This document shows positions 61,183 through 64,000 of a stretch of DNA of 64,000 nt, one piece after another. The notes under the pieces were generated by a model, which saw only the letters and a program-made list of their open reading frames with translations, had not been told where the DNA came from and did not search any database. The DNA lies in NCBI RefSeq assembly GCF_030010215.1, contig NZ_JASCRR010000001.1:558001-622000 (forward strand), read 5' to 3'. This DNA is from Tianweitania sp. UT-5YL-CI-8. GTDB taxonomy: Bacteria; Pseudomonadota; Alphaproteobacteria; Rhizobiales; Rhizobiaceae. The position numbers and the translations under genes were made by a program. Each line of letters starts with the position of its first letter. The stretch's first letter is position 1.

Positions 61183-61932
61183 TCAGCCGCCCACCATGAG
61201 CTTGACCACCTCGTCATGCGTGGTCTCCGAAATTTTGCGCTCGCCGGCCATCACGCCGCGGCGCAGGACGACGATGCGGTCGGAAACGGCGAAGATGTCC
61301 TGCAGATTGTGCGAGATGAAGATGATGCCGCGCCCCTGCTTCTTGAGCTGGTGGATCAGCGAGATAACCTTGCGCTGTTCGGGTACGCCAAGGGCTGCCG
61401 TCGGCTCGTCCATGATCAGGATCTGCGCGTTCCAGTAGACCGCGCGGCCGATGGCAACGGCCTGGCGCTGTCCGCCTGAAAAGTTGCTAACCGGCGCTTC
61501 CATGCGCGAGACGTGGAAATCGAGCAGCGCCATGGTGTCGCGCGCCGCATCCGCCATTTTTTTGCGGTCCAGCACCGGAATAAAGCCGAGTTTCCGGGTC
61601 ATCGGCTCGCGGCCCAGGAAGATGTTTGCGCCGATCGACAGATTGTCGGCAAGCGCTAGGTCCTGGTAGATGGTCTCGATGCCCTTGTCGCGCGCCTCCT
61701 GCGGCGTTGCGAAGCTCACGGGCTCGCCCTTGAGCTTGACCTCGCCCGACGAGGGGCGGAACACGCCGGAGATCGTCTTGATCAGCGTGGTTTTGCCCGC
61801 TCCGTTGTCGCCGGCGAGGGCGACCACTTCGCCGGGCTGGATGACCATCGAGAAATCGTCCAGCGCGCGCACCGCGCCGAAATGCTTGGACAGATTGTTG
61901 ACCTCAAGAAGAGGCTGGGTCCCGCTATTCAT
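61183..61932 (-). CDS. Sugar ABC transporter ATPase (FrcA-like, single domain)
   Basis: 249 residues with one nucleotide-binding domain: GDNGAGKTTL, FSGGQRQAVAIGRAV, LIMDEPTAALG and the switch His in FISHNLQDI. This single-domain version matches FrcA-type fructose/ribose importer ATPases rather than the double RbsA type. The start at 61932 has GGAGG upstream and overlaps the permease stop by 8 bp. Confidence 0.9.
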   Translation of the reverse strand: MNSGTQPLLEVNNLSKHFGAVRALDDFSMVIQPGEVVALAGDNGAGKTTLIKTISGVFRPSSGEVKLKGEPVSFATPQEARDKGIETIYQDLALADNLSIGANIFLGREPMTRKLGFIPVLDRKKMADAARDTMALLDFHVSRMEAPVSNFSGGQRQAVAIGRAVYWNAQILIMDEPTAALGVPEQRKVISLIHQLKKQGRGIIFISHNLQDIFAVSDRIVVLRRGVMAGERKISETTHDEVVKLMVGG

Positions 61933-62989
61933 CTTGGCGACCTCCGCTGAACCGGCGCTGCGCTTGGTCGATAAGCACCGAGATGATGATGACGACGCCC
62001 ACGCTGATGAACTGCCAGAAGGGCTCGACATTGACGAAAACCAGGCCGTACTGGATGACCGCGATGACGAACGCGCCCGCGACCGTGCCGATGATGGTGC
62101 CCGAGCCGCCGAAAAGGCTCGCGCCGCCGATGACGACCGCTGCAACCGAGTCGAGCAGCAACGGCTCACCGGCTTGCGCCGCACCCGCGTTGAAACGAGC
62201 GGCGTAGAGCACGCCGGCGAGGCCCGCGCAGGCAGCTGAGAGAATATAAAGGCGCAGCAGATGCGACTTGATGTTGATGCCGCAGCGCGATGCTGCCTTC
62301 ACATTGGCGCCGATGGCGTAGTTATGCTGTCCGAAGCGGGTCTGGCCGAGTAAATAGTGCATGCCCAGCACAAAGATCGCCGTGATGATGACGATATAGG
62401 GCACGTTGAAGATGCGGCCGTTGCCGATGGTGGCAAAGAAGGAGTTGCTGACGGGCACTGTCGTGCCGCCGGCCAGCAGGAAGGCAACGCCTCGCGCAAC
62501 GCCGAACATGCCGAGCGTGCCGATGAAGGGCGGAACCTTCAGCCGCGAAACGAGAAGACCGTTGATGATGCCGGGAATACAGGCGACCGCGACGGCGATG
62601 ATCCCGCCGAGCAGAACCGCCAGCGGCAGACCCAGGCCAGGGGTGAATGTGTTGATGGCGTGCGCTGCGACGACAGCTGCGAGCCCCATGATGAAACCCA
62701 TCGACAGGTCGATGCCACCGGAGATGATGACGAAGGTCTGGCCGGTTGCAAGAAGCAGCGGCGCCACCGCGAAGATCGCGATCGACTGAAGATTGAAGCC
62801 GTTGAAGATGAAAGTGCCGCCGAAACTGAGCCGAGACCAGGCCTCGAAACCGACGATGAGCACGGCTAAGAACAGCCAGGCCCGCAGGTCGGCGATGCGC
62901 TGCACGACGGTTTTGGCGCGATCCGCGTGATCGGCCTGAGGCTTCACATGCTCGCCTTCCGCCGGCGCGTTGATTTGTGATGACGTCAT
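61925..62989 (-). CDS. Sugar ABC transporter permease (FrcC/RbsC-like)
   Basis: 354 residues, a charged N-terminus of about 35 residues then about ten helices. FVIISGGIDLSMGFIMGLAA and GGASLFGGSGTIIGTVAGAFVIAV are hallmark segments of ribose/fructose permeases. AAGG lies upstream of the ATG at 62989. It works with the single ATPase and the receptor encoded on either side. Confidence 0.9.
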   Translation of the reverse strand: MTSSQINAPAEGEHVKPQADHADRAKTVVQRIADLRAWLFLAVLIVGFEAWSRLSFGGTFIFNGFNLQSIAIFAVAPLLLATGQTFVIISGGIDLSMGFIMGLAAVVAAHAINTFTPGLGLPLAVLLGGIIAVAVACIPGIINGLLVSRLKVPPFIGTLGMFGVARGVAFLLAGGTTVPVSNSFFATIGNGRIFNVPYIVIITAIFVLGMHYLLGQTRFGQHNYAIGANVKAASRCGINIKSHLLRLYILSAACAGLAGVLYAARFNAGAAQAGEPLLLDSVAAVVIGGASLFGGSGTIIGTVAGAFVIAVIQYGLVFVNVEPFWQFISVGVVIIISVLIDQAQRRFSGGRQDE

Positions 62990-63020
62990 GATTTTACCTT
63001 GCAGGCGCGCGTCATCGACA

Positions 63021-63053
63021 AAGCGGCCTTCCGGCAGAACCGAAAGGCCGCTT
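63021..63053 (-). other. Intercistronic hairpin after the receptor gene
   Basis: AAGCGGCCTT (63021-63030) and AAGGCCGCTT (63044-63053) form a perfect 10-bp stem with a 13-base loop, lying between the receptor stop (63060) and permease start (62989). No U-run follows on the minus strand, so it is probably a stabilising or attenuating element. Confidence 0.6.
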
Positions 63054-63059
63054 GGTCGA

Positions 63060-64000
63060 TTAGTCCGAGTAGATGTACTTGGCGACTTCCGGATCGGCCA
63101 CATTGGCCTTGTCGATCACAGTGAAGCCGGTGCCGATTGAGACCGGGATGGACTGGCCGGTCAGGTGGGCATAGGCAGACACGACGCCATAATAACCGAT
63201 TTCGGCGGGGTGCTGGGCAATGGCCACGTCGACGAGGCCGGCATTGATGTTGTCCACGATCGAGGTTGGTGCGTCGAAGGCGACGACCCTGACCTTGCCG
63301 GTCTGGCCGGCCTGCTGCACGCCGTTGCCGGCACCGAGAGCGGAGAACAGGTTGGCGCCGAACACGCCCTTGAGGTCGGAATTGCGGGCGAACACGGCCT
63401 GAAGCTGGCTGGCCGCCTTGTTCGCATCGTTATCGTTGAACTGGGTTTCCAGAACGGTGACCTTCGGGAACGCTTCCTTCATCTCTGCCTTGAAGCCCTC
63501 TTCGCGCTGGTCGGTCGTGGAGATGCCGGGCTTGACGTTGGAGACGTAGACCTTGCCTTCGCCGCCGATTGCATTGGCAAGAGCGCGCGCCGCCATGCGG
63601 CCGCCGAGCACGTTGTCGGATGCGATGTAGGCCAGCGGGAAGTCGGCGTTGCCGTCGCCGGTCTGGTACTTGCCGGTTCCGATGAAGGTGTCGACGGTGA
63701 TCACCGGAATACCGGCGTCATGCGCCTTGCGCAGCGGCTCGACCAACTGGGTCGTGTCGGTCGGCGCAATCAGGATGGCGGATGGCTGGCGGGCGATGAC
63801 CGCGTCGAGCACCGGCACTTGGAGCACCGGGTTGAAGTCCGGAGCGCCTTGGAACACCAGTTCGACGCCGAGCGCATCGGCCGCGGCCTGTGCGCCCTTG
63901 CGCATGGTGATGTAGAAGGCGTCAGTCGTGAGGCCTGGCACCAGCGCGACGGTGTATTTCTTGTCCTGGGCAAAAGCCCCGGTCATGCCGGTGAAGCCGA
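63060..64000 (-). CDS. Sugar ABC transporter substrate-binding protein, 5' end outside window
   Basis: About 313 codons are visible; the true start and most of the signal peptide lie beyond 64000, since the frame stays open to the edge (GFTGMTGAFAQ-DKKYTVAL with cleavage near AFA-Q). Type I periplasmic fold: VALVPGLTTDAFYITMRKGA, VLDAVIARQPSAILIAPTD, IPVITVDTFIGTG and ASDNVLGGRMAA. It resembles the ribose/fructose/polyol receptor group. It feeds the permease and ATPase encoded downstream. Confidence 0.88.
   Translation of the reverse strand, partial: GFTGMTGAFAQDKKYTVALVPGLTTDAFYITMRKGAQAAADALGVELVFQGAPDFNPVLQVPVLDAVIARQPSAILIAPTDTTQLVEPLRKAHDAGIPVITVDTFIGTGKYQTGDGNADFPLAYIASDNVLGGRMAARALANAIGGEGKVYVSNVKPGISTTDQREEGFKAEMKEAFPKVTVLETQFNDNDANKAASQLQAVFARNSDLKGVFGANLFSALGAGNGVQQAGQTGKVRVVAFDAPTSIVDNINAGLVDVAIAQHPAEIGYYGVVSAYAHLTGQSIPVSIGTGFTVIDKANVADPEVAKYIYSD

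Noticed and set aside
59976-61217. Minus-strand 413-codon open frame opposite the LacI gene
   Set aside because: Runs through the divergent promoter and mirrors a gene with a clear LacI fold.
1-64000. CRISPR array, tRNA/rRNA genes, prophage or complete insertion sequence
   Set aside because: No regularly spaced repeats, no tRNA or rRNA-like stretches, and no transposase, integrase or phage structural genes were seen on either strand.

Overview
The window looks like chromosomal (or chromid) DNA of a soil or plant-associated alphaproteobacterium of the order Hyphomicrobiales (Rhizobiales), most likely Mesorhizobium or a close relative. This is an inference from high GC, the dense load of ABC/TRAP sugar and organic-acid uptake operons, the rhizobial-type ehuABCD-eutABCDE ectoine cluster, a palindromic intergenic mosaic repeat typical of this group, and an sRNA with three CCUCCUCCC loops resembling the rhizobial alpha-r14 (NfeR1) family. 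No rRNA, tRNA, CRISPR array, prophage or complete insertion sequence was seen.

Left part. Positions 1-6353 (minus strand) form a quinate/shikimate uptake and degradation operon: a dehydrogenase, an SMP-30 lactonase-like protein, two tandem paralogous TRAP solute receptors, the DctQ/DctM permease pair, a type II dehydroquinase, and the start of a probable dehydroshikimate dehydratase cut by the window edge. A divergent TetR regulator (6514-7194) faces it, and a palindrome sits in the spacer of the operon promoter. After an aldose 1-epimerase-like gene and a DMT exporter comes a full ectoine/hydroxyectoine utilisation locus (9170-22652). It has the import system EhuABCD, the hydroxyectoine/ectoine enzymes EutABCDE, the MocR-type regulator EnuR, and on the opposite strand an AsnC/Lrp regulator with the aldehyde dehydrogenase and aminotransferase that finish conversion to aspartate. 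No ectABC or ectD is present, so the locus appears to serve nutrition rather than synthesis.

Middle. An esterase is followed by the candidate sRNA (about 23935-24045). Next is a LacI-controlled ABC transporter, FGGY kinase and class II aldolase operon with a divergent ketose 3-epimerase (24144-32974), for an unidentified ketose or deoxysugar. A housekeeping and accessory stretch follows: VapBC, exonuclease III, a dienelactone hydrolase, an orphan HisKA_2 histidine kinase, a PHB-depolymerase-type esterase, a YgiC/YgiB-like pair, a GNAT acetyltransferase, OpgC, RpiR with an inositol dehydrogenase, a fatty acid desaturase, and a Ca2+/H+ antiporter. About 1 kb (45756-46757) is a graveyard of gene remnants.

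Right part. From 48890 to the right edge lies a second large carbohydrate island: a UxuA-SDR-GMC oxidoreductase-SDR operon; a PfkB kinase, GatZ-family protein, Gfo/Idh dehydrogenase, TIM-barrel isomerase, hydrolase, RPE-like epimerase and ROK kinase operon; a divergent LacI regulator; and a ribose/fructose-type ABC transporter whose receptor gene runs off the right edge. A GatZ-family protein with no GatY, next to a PfkB kinase, suggests tagatose-6-P 4-epimerisation rather than bisphosphate aldol cleavage.

A recurring design: each of the five solute-binding-protein genes whose 3' end lies in the window is followed by a strong GC-rich hairpin or palindromic element before the next gene of its operon.
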